DNA of 64,000 nucleotides, taken from positions 12,659,001 through 12,723,000 of the forward strand of contig NC_079885.1 of the NCBI RefSeq assembly GCF_029227915.1. Direction: 5' to 3'. The DNA comes from Hydractinia symbiolongicarpus (Eukaryota; Cnidaria; Hydrozoa; Anthoathecata; Hydractiniidae). A program made the translations under genes and the position numbers. Every line of letters starts with the position of its first letter. Position 1 is the first letter of the stretch. The notes under the pieces are model-generated. The model worked only from the letters and a program-made list of their open reading frames with translations. It was not told the origin of the DNA and did not search any database. Shown here one piece after another: positions 33,401-47,600 of the stretch.

Positions 33401-36400
33401 AGCATAGAAGCCTTGAATTTTAAATGATGTTAGAGGTGGATGTTTGAAGGAAAACATAGATGAAAATTGGAAGAAACTCAAGAGAAATGGAATTAAGAAA
33501 AAGATCCACTTTCAATTTAGGGAAAAGCAAATATCTGATAGTGAAAACTGAAAAAAGAAATGAACAGGAAGAGGAAGTAATAAGTGAAAGGCAAAATGGA
33601 AAAAACAGGAATCTTGTGGAACTGGTTTTTGAAGAAGGGAATGCGAGAAGACAAATTGAAGGTATAGAAAAGAGTGTCAGGGCTATGGAGAAAGAATGTA
33701 AAAAAAAGTAGGGAAAAACAACTTGGAATGCTTAGCACTTATGCTTGATTACTGATTTACAAACGAACAGTTGTATCTGCCATGGCCTACAACTTGGAAG
33801 TATGGACAAAGCTAATAGAACAAGATTGGGAACAACTTGAAAAGATGCAAGGAAAAGAAAGAAAATGCAAGTGTGGGAAAAAAGACACACTCGAATATAA
33901 AATAGAATGTATCAACGTAAAACAAAGGATAAAACAAAAATCAAGTAGAAATGGGTAGATAAAACAAAAATGAGTAGCAGATTAGAAGAAGTGACACTGA
34001 ATAGAAGAGTATTTGGTAAGGAAAGAGAGAACCAAACAATTAAGTAGAATAGAGTATAGCAGGAGACAAAAAGAAAAAAGAAACTAATTACTTACTACCC
34101 TGCACCCAAATCTAAATTGTGTGCTCACTTGAAAAAGTAATATGGTATAGGTAATTAAAGATACTTAATTTCAAGAAAAAGTCTTGATTTGTGTTTTTTT
34201 AAATTCCTTTTTGTATTGGTATTGTTCTGCATAGAATGTGCATAGAATGTGGAAATGTTTTTTTTTATTTAGAATTCCACTTCATCTGCAACAAATTTTA
34301 ATGGAAGAACTTTTAAAAGGTTATGGTATTTCTCAAGTGAGTTTTTCGTTAGATTAAGATTCGTTCTATTATCTGTTTTTACGTCAATAAAAAAAAAAGT
34401 TTTTTGTACTACATTTTTTGTATTAAAATGTCAGTACTCTTTTGTTGCACAAATGGGTTGTAGTTACTGGCGAAAATGTTTGTTATGTTCTCTGAAAATT
34501 TAATCTGTAAGTTGGACTAGCCTTGATGAGAAGGGTTATATATTTGTTTTCTTTACTGAGATTTCTGATATAACAAACTCCTACCCACTTTACCCTTTTT
34601 TAGTACATCTTATGAGGCTGCAGGCGTTATTGTTTCTTTTCATAAAACATAGGCTTAATCTTTGAAAAAAATCGTGAAATTTAAGAAGAAGATTTTATAA
34701 GATGTTTATGTATGTGATCATCCAACACTTAAATTTACATTTCTATGCAACTAGGTGCCTAAACCAGAAGATTTTGACATCAATAAAATTGACAAGCGAG
34801 ATGCTATGGTTCAATTAATATATAATAGATGGTAAGACCATTAAACCTTTTTTCTAATTGTTATATGCCCTGATGATCAGAATACTACGTACTCACATCG
34901 TTTTTGCTCTTGGTTAATTTTTTTAACTTGCCAGAAACATTGATCCACAAATTAGAAACTGCTGGGTGGCTGTATTTTTTATGATAGGGTAACAACTAGG
35001 TTTAACTTTTGCATTTAAACTAAAGTTGCCAATAATGTATGAACATCCACGAGAGCTCCTATTGAAATCTTTAACAGATGTTTGGCGCAAAGTATACATT
35101 GAACTAACTACTTAAAGGGAACTCAAGGTAAAACATGATGTTGGGCTGATTATGGTGTCGCCAGCAAAAAATTAGAAGGCCTGGGACGAGCAAACGATTG
35201 TCATTTTGTCAAAAAAGTTTTATGTTAAATCAATTCAACCTTTATAGTGTCTATGCATTGATGAAGTTTGATTTCACATACTTTACCAGGTCTAAAATTG
35301 ATGATGACAGAATTGTCAAAATTTGCTATTACTTAGATAAGACATCATAATTTATGCAACATAATTAAATGTGAAATTCTTTAAATGTGAATATCTTGAG
35401 AACGAACAGAGCTTTTTCAAAAATTTAAAAAGACTTGTGAACCCACTTTTTAAGCTCTATAATTTGAGCCCAACATGATTTTATACCTTGGGATCCCTTT
35501 AAGCCGGATGCACTTAAATGCTCAACCTGATGTTTAACGCCGGGTTATACAGCTAGTATTTAATATTTACATTTGAAATTTAACAGCTGTAAAGAAATTT
35601 ATTTTATAAGCTGCAAAAATTTGTTCTATTTAGCTAACAAAAACTATTTTGTTATTCGGTTTTATTGCTTGTTCAAGTGTTCAAACAGCAGCTTCGGGGA
35701 GATAATTTTTGGCATAGCTTAAGCTTTCTAAACGCTCTACAACAGCTTTTTGTTACTTTTTTATGCGGTATATACGTTCCTGGACATTAAATTAACTGTA
35801 AATAGGAGTGCTAAAACTGCAAGGTTATTTTTGTTTACCATAATACAAAATGCAAAATATTTAAAGTTAATAACAAGACTAGTCTTATTGACTTTTTAGG
35901 GTGGTTAGAACTATTACAAAGTACGAAGAGCTAAAGGAAAAAGATCTGCTTCCGAATAATATGTAAGCTTACTATATGCTTTTCTTTAATATAAAAAATA
36001 TATTAGTTTGCCCAGTGATAACAGGAATCAATAGTAACAGAAAATAATCTCTGTTGTTGTCATGCTGTACCCAGCTTTGTAATCCAATGTTTTGAATTTA
36101 GATCTAACTCTGTAAGAGAGGCAAAAGAAAATCAGGAGCAACAAATATTTATGAAGGTATGTTTGATGTTTGATTTATCTCTCTTCCTAGTTATACTTAT
36201 ATCTTCCTTGTGTATCAGTTGGCATTGAATAAATGTTTTATTTTTTATCCCTGCATTTCCACTGTTCCAACCAAATATGCCCTAATGAATTTTTTCTCAC
36301 TAATTCTGAGTTCTAAATTATCCTCATTTTAAAGTATCCAGGGGCGGATTTAGACTTCAGCCAGTTCGGGGATTGCGTGAGGTGAAATTGTCAATGCGAA

Positions 36401-38616
36401 AATCATATGTATCCTAAACTAGTATTTGGTTTTGAAACATTGTTTTTATTAACTGTGCTAAGTTTGTTCTGCATCTCCTATGATGTACTATGATTTTTAC
36501 GGTAATCGAATATCGGTGCATGTCAATATTTTTATCGCTCTCAATTCTTTTGTTTCCCTGTTTGTCTACTCTGATGTCAGTCAACTTCTGCTGCCGCTGA
36601 AGTGTGTACCCTGTTAAAACAAAAGAATTTATGACGTCAAGATAAATCTCTCCAATGTCGTCCCGATTTACAGAAGCAGAAAAGCAGCTATTAGGAGAAG
36701 GGTGTATGGGGATAAATAACTTCTTCATTGTTATTTATTTGTAGTAGCCATACTGTTTGATAGGTTTGGCAAACCTATGTAAGCTTTCAACCCCGACTTC
36801 AATCCTGGTTTCTTTCCCATTCAAATTGTCTACCGAAAGGGGCTGATGAATAGTTTCGTACTGACTTGCAGTAAAAAACAATGGTATTTACGATATTAAA
36901 ACTCTTATTGAGTGGATGGAAGTTCTGAAGTTTGAAATATGCGATTAAGAAATTAATATTCAGAAGATGTTGATGAGCAGAAATATTACTGAAGAACATT
37001 TTTATTCTCACCCTGTGACTCCTCTAAGTGCAGAAGAAAAGCCGTCAAGGCACTGACTTAATGAAAATCATCGTATTTACTCAATGACTACGTTTTGAGG
37101 TAAGGCTGTTCATTCATTGGTCTCAGAGTAAGAAACAAATAATTACTTTGTATTTCTGTATTGCTATTCTAGGAAGTGTTTTTCGGCAAATTCGGAAGTG
37201 CATTGTGTTGCCTCCAATTTCTATTTTACTTGAGTTAACAAGACATTTTATAACAACACAGAATTCATGGGGTAGCTAGCCAGGTGGTTACTTTTTGCAG
37301 CTGGTACAGGTGTAATGTTTAATAATCACAACTTTGTTTGTTTACTTTTATAGATTCAAAGCTCCTGGCAATAGACACTTTCCGAATGATAATGACAATC
37401 ATCATTATGATTGATTGTTTTTTAATATGATATAGGGAACTTTAGTTTTGGGAGAAAGACTTTGACAAGACTTCACTTGGAAATAGATTCAGTTTTGATA
37501 AGAAGAGCCACGATTTTTTTAGCAGTAAAAATTACAAAAGTTGTAATGCTGACAGGTGTGGAAAGCGGCTGTGGTTCTACCAACACGGTGAAAAAGACTT
37601 TAGTATATGTGCTATTACAACCTTAGCCAGGAACACAAAAGATATATATAATGTAATTAACAAAGATTTTGTTTATTTCAAAATTATTTAAATATTTATT
37701 GTATATATTTGTATTTGTTTTTATTGTTATGATCTGAAATATCAATACAGCTTTTCTACTTAAGCATTTTTGTGTTGTTTTTTCTTCTAATTCTTATCGC
37801 AATGTTTCCTCATTTGATAAAGCCTTTACTTTTACTTTTAAAGTGCTTCTCAATAAAATTTACCTTAGATAAAAAAAATTCTAGAACCGCCCCTGATTTT
37901 AGCTCGAAAGAATGGTTACGTTAAAAACATTTTTTCCGGTGTATTTTGTTTATTGATGGACAGCGTTATAGATAGAATTTGATTTTTTATTGTTTGTAGA
38001 GTGTTTTGTAGCTAATTAGAATGTACAAATTGTGCAGGAAAACTTCCATACTTTTTATAAACTAATAAAATAATAAAATGTCATAAACTATGACATTTGT
38101 AATTTTTTCAAACTTTTACTGGGGCTTGTGTATTCGTTACCAGGTGGTTATAAAGCTGTTGCTAAAGAGATATATGGGCTTTAGGAATAAAAGACAGACC
38201 AGATTTGCTAAATACTTCAAACATAAAACAAGTTTAATGACATAAACATATATATTTCTAGAAAAGTGGATCTTTTCACCTTTATTATTAAAAAATGACG
38301 TCGTTTTATGGAGTGAAGAATGGTCAGCTGGATGTGTAACACCAGTCTGGGAGACGGGAAAGATTTCAGTTAAGCTATGAAGCAGGCGAGGTATCCGTAG
38401 CATTAAAGATGCAAAGTCTAAAGGTAAACCAAGAAAGATTTGGCAGGAGGTGATAAGAACAGACCTGATGCAGAGGAGTTTGAGTTTGATCTCACACAGT
38501 CTAAATCAGATTGGAAGAGGATTTAATATACCCCATCTAACCCTTGCTAGCATGGAAAACGGAAGATGATGCTGATGATGAGGTGGGGCATGAGGATGAT
38601 GATGAGGTGGGGCATG

Positions 38617-38654
<38 letters not shown>

Positions 38655-41600
38655 AATGATGATGATGAGGAGGATGATGATGATGATGATGATTTTTTTA
38701 ACTGGAATCCGTTTGTATTAAGACTTTATACAATTATGCCAAGTTTTATCACATAATCATAAGTGTTTACGCATTAATGACCTACAGGCCTGCGCTCCCA
38801 AGTGCAACAGAGACCAGTGTTGATAGCGTTAACTGTGTAGAAATTTTGCCCTTAACACAAGGGTTATAAATCGGTCACTTTATGAAAATCTGTCATTTCA
38901 AATAAACCAGTTCGACTTGTCCCTGCTTGATTTTCCTAAACGCCCTTTAATACCTCAATTCTAAGTGATATACCAACTTGTTTAAATTCCTGTATCCACC
39001 CCTGCTATCTAACACATAGATTATTTTGTAAACTTTCATAGATCAAAGAATATAGAAATCTTTCAGTTGATATTTTGGAGAAAGCTATTTATTTGAATAA
39101 TGATTTGGAAGTTCCATTACCAATGCCAAGGCTTGTTACAGCTACGGAGATTATACCACAACGTAGTACAAGTCCTCAGATCAAGGTAGAAAATAATACT
39201 GTAGTTACAACAGAAGGGCAAATAAAGATCGAGTTAAAAAAGGAAGGTGTGACCATGACCGTGCCACCTGAGCTGGAAGTGACCCTACCAATATCTTCAA
39301 ATCAAGCAATTGTTAAGGTAAATGTATGTTTTTTTGTGAAGACTTCAAAATTAGAAATTACTTACCCTGAACACTATTGTAACTCATCCTCTTAGGGCTG
39401 TTTCTATGAAAAATATTTCCTTGATTGGCAGGAAATATTTCCCGTCTACCAAGGAAACTACCAAGGAAACTTCTGTTCATATGGGAAAATGAATTACCCA
39501 CTTACTGAGATCTCAATCATGTGTAGGCGATTTGAATGCAATTAAATATTCGAAAGCGGATTGTTAACAAGCCTAGATCTTAAACATACTGAAACATTTT
39601 CCCATTTCCTACGGAAATAATTCCCATATGTACAGACCCTTAGAGGCAATAAATAATGTTTTTTTCTTAGATCTGCTACGATCTTGGCTGCTACTATTTT
39701 TGCAAAGAGTTATTCAATGATGCATCAAGGGCATTCAAGAAAGCCTTTAATATTATTGTAAGTGCCTAACGGTGTCTAACAGGGTTAGTTAGTTAAAATG
39801 AGGTTAATTTTGTAGAATTGAGTTCAACTGTGGGCACCAAGAGACTAAAGAAGCTTGTTTTAACTAAGTGGCCCTTGAATACGGCCATCAATTTGTGACC
39901 TTCACTCTAAATTGTCAAATTCCACATGTATTTCCATGTTGCTTTTACGTATATGTCATAATTCTTTCAACTGTTGGGTGTATGTATCTTGGGTCCCTGG
40001 GGGAGTTTTCCTGGGAAAAATCCAGTTAGATTCTTCAAGTATTGCAAAATCTGATCTATAGGTTTTACAATATAATGAACTTAAATCGACTATGTTTTTT
40101 AAACTTCAATACAGAATGAAGATGAAGAATTAAAGAATGAAGTCGATTACAAACAAATGTCAGGTTATCATCGAGCTTGTTTAAACATGTCAAAAGAAAC
40201 TCATTCTACAGGGATTGAAATTTCTGATCTTTGCTATCGATTGGAAGAATCAAGTACAAATGAGTATAAGGTAATACTCTCATTGATATCTTTCTTATGA
40301 TAGTTATTTATTATTTTCAATGTGCAGGATTTAAAAAAGTGGGTATACTTCTTTTCCTAGTCTGTAAACAACATTTAATCCTTGCTTTATAAATCAAGGG
40401 ATTAAAAGTATTATAAATATTATATAACAACAACAACAACGCAAATAATAGTAATAATAATAATAGTGTAGCCATTTAATTTTAATTGACTTTTATGAAA
40501 CCCAGCCTTGTCTCTGGGACATTTTTTGTAAAAAAGGGTTGTAAAAAAGAAAGTCTTAAATAATATCAATGGAAATTACAGTCAGAAAGGCTATCCCTTC
40601 CCTACACATCCCTTCCCTACACATGGTTTGGCAGCACAACATTTTATCTTGTTCCAACAAAGCATTTCAATTTTGAGTGCTATTCTTAATGTTGCATGAG
40701 AATTTATGACCATGTCAAATGAATAGCAATGCATAGCAATTTAATATGCCAAGATTCTCCTATAATTTATTAAATGATTTATTGTATTTCTCTCAAATCC
40801 TTCTCAAATTCCATCTTCCATCTTATTTTATGTTGCATCCAATACAAATATTATTGGAATACTTTTGTTTAGTCACAGTGTAAACTAAAATTTTAAAATT
40901 TTTTAAAGCCTGTTGGATTCGTGTAGATTATATTGCTATTCCAATTTTTTGCTCTCAAACCAAATTTCAAATGGCTACACTGGTGTAAATCAAGTCAGTA
41001 GAAAGATATGGGTGATGGTTTTCTTTTGAGTAATGCTTTTGTTTTTAGGATATTCTCACTATCTTAAAAGAAGATAATATCAGTCGAGATATACCACTTA
41101 GCCAGCGTCAAAACATCGAAAAGGAATTATATTTGCTTGATAAAAAGGATGATTTATTTTCCGTTTGCACATTAAACTTTATACGGAATTGTCTTGATGG
41201 TTCAACATTATCCATTCCATATTGTCAAAGTTTGCAGTCAGCTACAAAGAAAGAATTAAAGCTGTTTTTACAGGTGATTTGTTCATTTGATAAAAGAATT
41301 TGTATTTTGAATTGTCAGGTTTTCACAAAAGTCTGTTTTCACACTACTGTTGTCATGGCAATAATATTGCAACTCTGAGAAAATGCTGTTAATATTTAAA
41401 CCCACAGAGATTTCATGTCAGCTATGTTTTGTCATAATTATTATAGATTTGTCGTAATTATCATGGATTTGTCATAATTATCTAGATTTGTCATAATTAT
41501 CATGGATTTGTCATAATTATCATGGATTTGTCATAATTATCATGGATTTGTCATAATTATCTAGATTTGTCATAATTATCATGGATTTGTCATAATTATC

Positions 41601-44600
41601 ATGGATTTGTCATAATTATCATGGATTTGTCATAATTATCATGGATTTTTCATAATTATCATGGATTTGTCATAAATACTAATATGTTTTTTATTTTGCC
41701 AATCTGAGTATGTTATTGGGTACTTAAGATTGTATATTTTAGAGTGTGTAAATTTCTGTAAATTGTTAATTTTTACATTTAAAATTAAAATTATATTAGT
41801 AATACTGAAATTGTAAATCATTGAAAAAAAGAATTTCCTTAGATGAGCAAGACCTGTCTTAATGAATTAACCTCTGAAATGTACGAAGAAAGATTAAAAG
41901 ATGGCGTAAGGTAATTTGATTCGTTATCATGAGGAAGTTAAATGGTTATTAAGCCAATCACTCATGTGTATTTGATTTTTTTTTATTCACTTCTGCCATC
42001 CCATACATTCCTGTGACATCTTGTTGTTTCAGACTAGCCCTGCAGTTTTTATCAGATGATCAAAGGCATGATATTGTCCGAGATAAAAACATCAAGTTTT
42101 TCTCTTCCAATGTAAGTGTTTAGAATTTAGTTGCCAAAGAATGCCGGTTTTTATTAAAGATGTTGCTTTTTACATGTGAGTAATCAGCAATGATTAAAAT
42201 ATTCTGTTTTTGTTTGAATATTTTGTTTTTATGCTTCTTACATGAATGTTATCTCTGTGTACAATTCTCTTTGTTTAAATCATAAACAATTAAATAAATA
42301 GTAAACTTTTCTGGTAAACTAGATTGCATAATAACACGTGCGTCAAATATGTTATTAATTTTTATATTGCTTTCCAGGTTTGGTCTCCAAAGAAGAAACG
42401 ACGTGACGAAACTATTGATGATGATGGAATGATTGACAGTCCAGAGAAACAAGCAGAAAGTAAATTTAAATGTTACTTTCGGGGGCTGTTTATATGAGTC
42501 GGTTAGACAGCTGCCTAAAATCAGCTTCGTTATGATTTTGCACTGTTACACTGTCTCGTGTTAAATACAAATTAAAAAATAAGACTAGTTAGCAAAACTG
42601 AACTGTATCCACCCACATAAAATGGAAAAACTGCATCAATAATATATTGTTCAGCACAATACCATAAAATTGATAAAATTGTTTATCGAATGCGTTATTA
42701 TGTTTGGCATTTTCAAGCAATGTAGAGAAATTCCAACTGTATTTGCCACAAAAAACAACAAAATATTTATGCTGGTGTGGCTGCATTAACAAGCCACACT
42801 TGTTGGATAAAACTTTCTTCCCTATATTGTTTGAATTATTTTAGTTTCAGAGCAGGATGAACGAATCAGTTTGATAGTTAAACTGAAGGGGAAGCTTATG
42901 TCGTGTTTTAATCCAGAGAGAATCAAAGATATTTTATTTGATATTCATGACATTTCTCCTGAAAAGTCTCATGTTGCAGTAAGTGTCCATCAGGTTTCGG
43001 TATTTAATTTATTACCTACCTTGATTTTGGTGCTCACATTTTTTCGATCGAATGATTCAGCAAAAAACAAAACAAGAACTTGTAAAACTAAGAGGTTTTC
43101 ATGTTGCTAGCGTTTTTGTTTGTTTGTTTTATACAGTACAAATTTAGATTCTCATCTTTATTGATCACGTTGTTGCAGTATTATGGTTTAATTCTAATGT
43201 TGGAAAAAAAATTGAGTTAAAATTTTGACACAATTTATAAAGTATTTACCTGAAGCAGAACTAAATGCGTCATTTAGTTCTGCTTCAACTTTTAAAATCT
43301 TGTTTCTTCTCAATTAGGGTTATGAATGTGTGATGTATCATGATATTTTTAAAGAGATACGAGATTTGCTGATGTTCGATACTGTCCATGTCTGCGTGAC
43401 AAAAGCACGCCAGCTTACTTTGCAAAAGGTAATGTGGTAGTACTGCATAAATTTGAACTCCAAAGTTACCATCATTCTTGCTTCCAAAGTTACTATCATT
43501 CTTGCTTCCAAAGTTACCATCATTCTTGCTTCCAAAGTTACTATCATTCTTGCTTCCAAAGTTACCATCATTCTTGCTTCCAAAGTTACCATCATTCTTG
43601 CTTCCAAAGTTACCATCATTCTTGCTTCCAAAGTTACCATCATTCTTGCTTCCAAAGTTACCATCATTCTTGCTTCCAAAGTTACCATCATTCTTGCTTC
43701 CAAAGTTACCATCATTCTTGCTTCCAAAGTTACCATCATTCTTGCTTCCAAAGTTACCATCATTCTTGCTTAGAAGCGCTTTTTTAAAGTGGTGAAGAGG
43801 GTGCTAATAAAAGTTTGAAACCTGTCATTATTACGACAATTTTTTTTAAGAAAAATAAAATCTTGTCTTGAGTCAGACAATTCATTTGCGAGACCCCATT
43901 TCTCATATTGTTTCCCTTGAGTTAGTAAGCCTGAAGAATGACTAGTGTCTGGAAGACTGTATGATGTAGAATATAGCCTTCCAAATCATTCTATTTGAGC
44001 TATATCTGACGTACTAAAAGTAATCTCCATTCTGATATTTTATTACAATTCCATCCTGAATTCTTATTAGAATTAATTCTTATATCAGCGTTCGTTCATG
44101 TCTGAGTTGTGGCATATTTACTTTTATTTTTTTCTCTTTTAGTTGCACTTTATTTTACTTTTTAGTGAGCACAAGAAGTAACTACTTGATTTATTTCATT
44201 TTTTTCAGAAATGTCAAGAAGCCTTGCCAATCCTAAACACATGCGTCGACACACTGCATTCGTATGCCATCAAAGCAAGCCCTGGCTTTTCAATTTCACG
44301 TGTTAAAAATTTGCTGCATCACGAGTTGCTGTGGACTGAGTTAAATTTTGCTGAATATAGTCCAGACAGGTGACGATTTTGTAAATGACTACCCATTAGA
44401 CCTATTCACAGAAAGAAGTTGAAAACTGTAGAATATTTTCAGTTGTTTTACAGTACAAATTGAGATTCTTTGAAACTTCTTGTTTCCAGAGGATTTCAAG
44501 GTGTATGTTTTGTATCAACTAGAGTACATTATTCTGAATATTTGTCGATTGGTTATTGATTTTAAACACGAATAATTGTACAATTTATATGTTATGAATC

Positions 44601-47600
44601 CTGGGTATGTTAATAAAAGCGTGGACTTTATTATTTCCATCATTTTAAAAACGTTTTAGTGTCAACTTGCAAGAGACAATGAGAAGAAGTAAGGCTTGCA
44701 TAAAGCACAGTCAACAAGGTAAGCAAATCCTCTTTTACAGTAAATCTTTGTTAAACTTCAAAAAAATGTTAATTTCTACTTTTTTACTTTCTGCTTTTTT
44801 AACACTATGCTTCTATATTATAAAAGTATAAATATGCTTTTCTAAGAAGCATCATAAAACTACTGTTGAAACACAGAGAATTTGTACCCTGGCATAGTGT
44901 CAAACTAACAGACTACTAATTTCGTAATTTGTAACCCTGGCATAGTGTCGACTTAACGGACTAATAATTTTGTAACTTGTAACCCTGGCATAGTGTCAAC
45001 CTAACAGACTAATAATTTTGTAATTTTTAACCTGGCACAGTGTCTACCTAACGGACTAATAATTTAACCTTACTTCCTGGTTGCTACGGGCATGTTATGT
45101 CATTTTAATTCCCATTATCTAATGTGAATAAATATGTAGAATATTTGTACCGTCAGCAAGCTTTACTTGCTTAATTAGGATGAAAACACTTGAAATCTTC
45201 TAAAAACCTAAAAAATCGGAGGTCTCTGAAATCTCTGAAATAATGTAAAATTTAGACAAAAAATATTGGTTTCCGCTTAAATCTTTTAAAATTGTTTATG
45301 CTGACATATTTTTTTTTTCTGTCAAAGTGGTCACTTTTTATGCTCATGTTCAAAAAACAGAAAAACAGAAAAAAGGGATGGCTTGCTTGCAGAGTCAGTT
45401 CAATTTTTCAACTCGGGTTATAGCGAGCTGGCTCGGGCATGTAATAGCTTAGAATGAGACAGAAACGAGTTGGTGCAGTTTTAGATCATTTAAATTTTTC
45501 AATATAATAGTGAGTTGGTACCGGGTTGTAACCAGCCAGCATTGGGTTAACCCACCTAATATAATTAGCCTATTTGTAACTTTTTCAAAATATGGAATAT
45601 GGTTTAAATTATAACCATATTTCATATTTGATGTTTTTCCTAATTTTGATCAAAAAACATCCTAAATTATCCAAAAATTGTAAATTTTTAATCTGGCGGC
45701 CCTGTATAAAACTGGGAAAGTAACTTTTTATTATACGAGAATGATGAACGAATTGCCCATGCATCAAGCATCAAGCATACCATAAATACTTGATTTTCCA
45801 CCCCATTTTCGCTAGCAGTCCCTCTTGATGTGGCGCCCTCTTTTGGGGTTATCTTTGAAAAGAAGACCCATCTTAAATAAATTTAATTAGTTAATCGGTT
45901 TAGCGTTGTTAGTGCAAGAAGATATTTTTCGTTAAACGTTCCTCGCGATTAAATCTGCTTAAAAGACCACAGAAGTTTGTTTTTTTAAATTAAATATATT
46001 TTGTTTGTTTTAGACCCGCCTCCGTCTCCTCATATCTACCAAGCCATCGTGATTCATCTGTTAAATTCAAAAGAAAACCAATTTCTTACGAATGCCGGAA
46101 GTAACTTTGATGTCACTGTTGTCGATTACTTGCAGGTTAGCTCTTTGGTATTTATTTCAAAAGATTTAGGCTGTAGAGCTTTTCATGTTCATATCAGTAT
46201 TAATAACTTTTTCCCTTATTTCATGCATATTTATTCCCCATCTAAATCTTTATCCGTATGAGTATACGGCACTACTTCATCGTACCTGTATATTATCGTA
46301 AGTATGATATTTAAAACGCTTTTTGCTCCATAGCTTGGCTACCATCTTTCCTCAGTTGTTTGTGGTCTCCAACGTGGTGTGGAAGTGTTGCGTGCTGCTG
46401 CCAAGGGATTATGGGATGCGGGTAACCTTTTTTAGAAATTCAGGAAAATTTCGAAAAGTGATTTTTATCTCAGGAAAAACCTGAAGAGTTATGAATTCTT
46501 TTTGTTTTTGAGAATTTCTTTTCTTTTCGAAATTTTTTCTGCCAAATTACCCTTTACTTTCTTCCGTACAAAGTGTTGAAGATAGTTGGAGATTGTGTGG
46601 ATGCTGCACAAGGTCCACCTCCTGTCCAATCCAGCTCAAGAGCAAGAGGTCCAGTAGAAGACCAACATATGTGGACGTTGCATTGTTTTATTTCAAAGTA
46701 AGTGTCATGTCTGGTGGAGATTACAGGTAGAACATACCTGTTTTATGAGGAAGTCAATTCAACGTTTGCTCATAACCAATTAAGACACATGAAAAATAAT
46801 GATGCTGTGAATAAAGGAAACCTTTGGTCTGTTACTAGTGTCTACTAGATTGCAATTCAAGTGGTCATAGCTTCACTTCATGACCTCGTTACACAATTAT
46901 GTTTACTTAGTGCTCAATATGAGAAATTTTTATGTCTTAGAAGTCGTTTAATTGAACAGTCTTTTTTTAGAGATGATTTTGTATCACTGGTGTTAAAATT
47001 AAAGGTAAGTTTCTCTGTTTTCTTATCTACCCTAACTCTTTTGCAACAGACACTTTTTTTATCTGGTGTTTTTTAAACAGGTTCAGAGTTAAGAAAGTAT
47101 TGGAGTAGGTTTTATACCAGCCTTTAAAACTCCAATTAGTTAAATTTTATTAAAAAAATAACTGGTTGAAGTAAGTGGTAGAGATGGTTATATTTTGAAA
47201 CAAAAATAGAGATAACATTCTTGAAAAAAGTATGTATAATGGTAAGATGTAAAAGATTTTTGTTTAGAAATATCATTGCTAAAATATTTTTTTATTATTT
47301 TAGAAAATGATTGTTTTCTTATTCGAACTTCTTCTTATTCCAAATCTGTGGCTATTATTTATTTATTTTCTCAAATCTTGTATTGTTTCAGCAGAGCATT
47401 TTCTTAAAAAGAAACGTCTGTTTTTAGGGATAAGTTCTACTAGAGTGTGTATATTGAAGCGAATAAAGTAAATGTAGCGAGTTGTACGTCCCTAGGGTTT
47501 CTCATCACGAGTTTTATTGCCCGCTTTAGTTGTAAGTACGGGGGAATGGTTCTTGCTGATTGCCACATTTGGGGATTGTCCAAACATTGAAAACATTAAA

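Noticed and set aside
38544-38756. Asp-rich 70-codon frame
   Set aside because: Translation of a GAT microsatellite at the tail of a LINE relic.
43338-43795. Four long overlapping frames of perfect 8-residue repeats
   Set aside because: They result from a 24-bp minisatellite without stop codons inside an INTS8 intron; no splice or start signal supports translation.
41430-45066. CRISPR-like tandem repeats
   Set aside because: The repeats are contiguous minisatellites with no unique spacers, in introns of a eukaryotic gene.
46698-46726. A 7-base microexon ATTACAG that would restore INTS8 phase
   Set aside because: It would require a 22-base intron, too short to splice, and lacks a pyrimidine tract; a one-base deletion at the donor is simpler.
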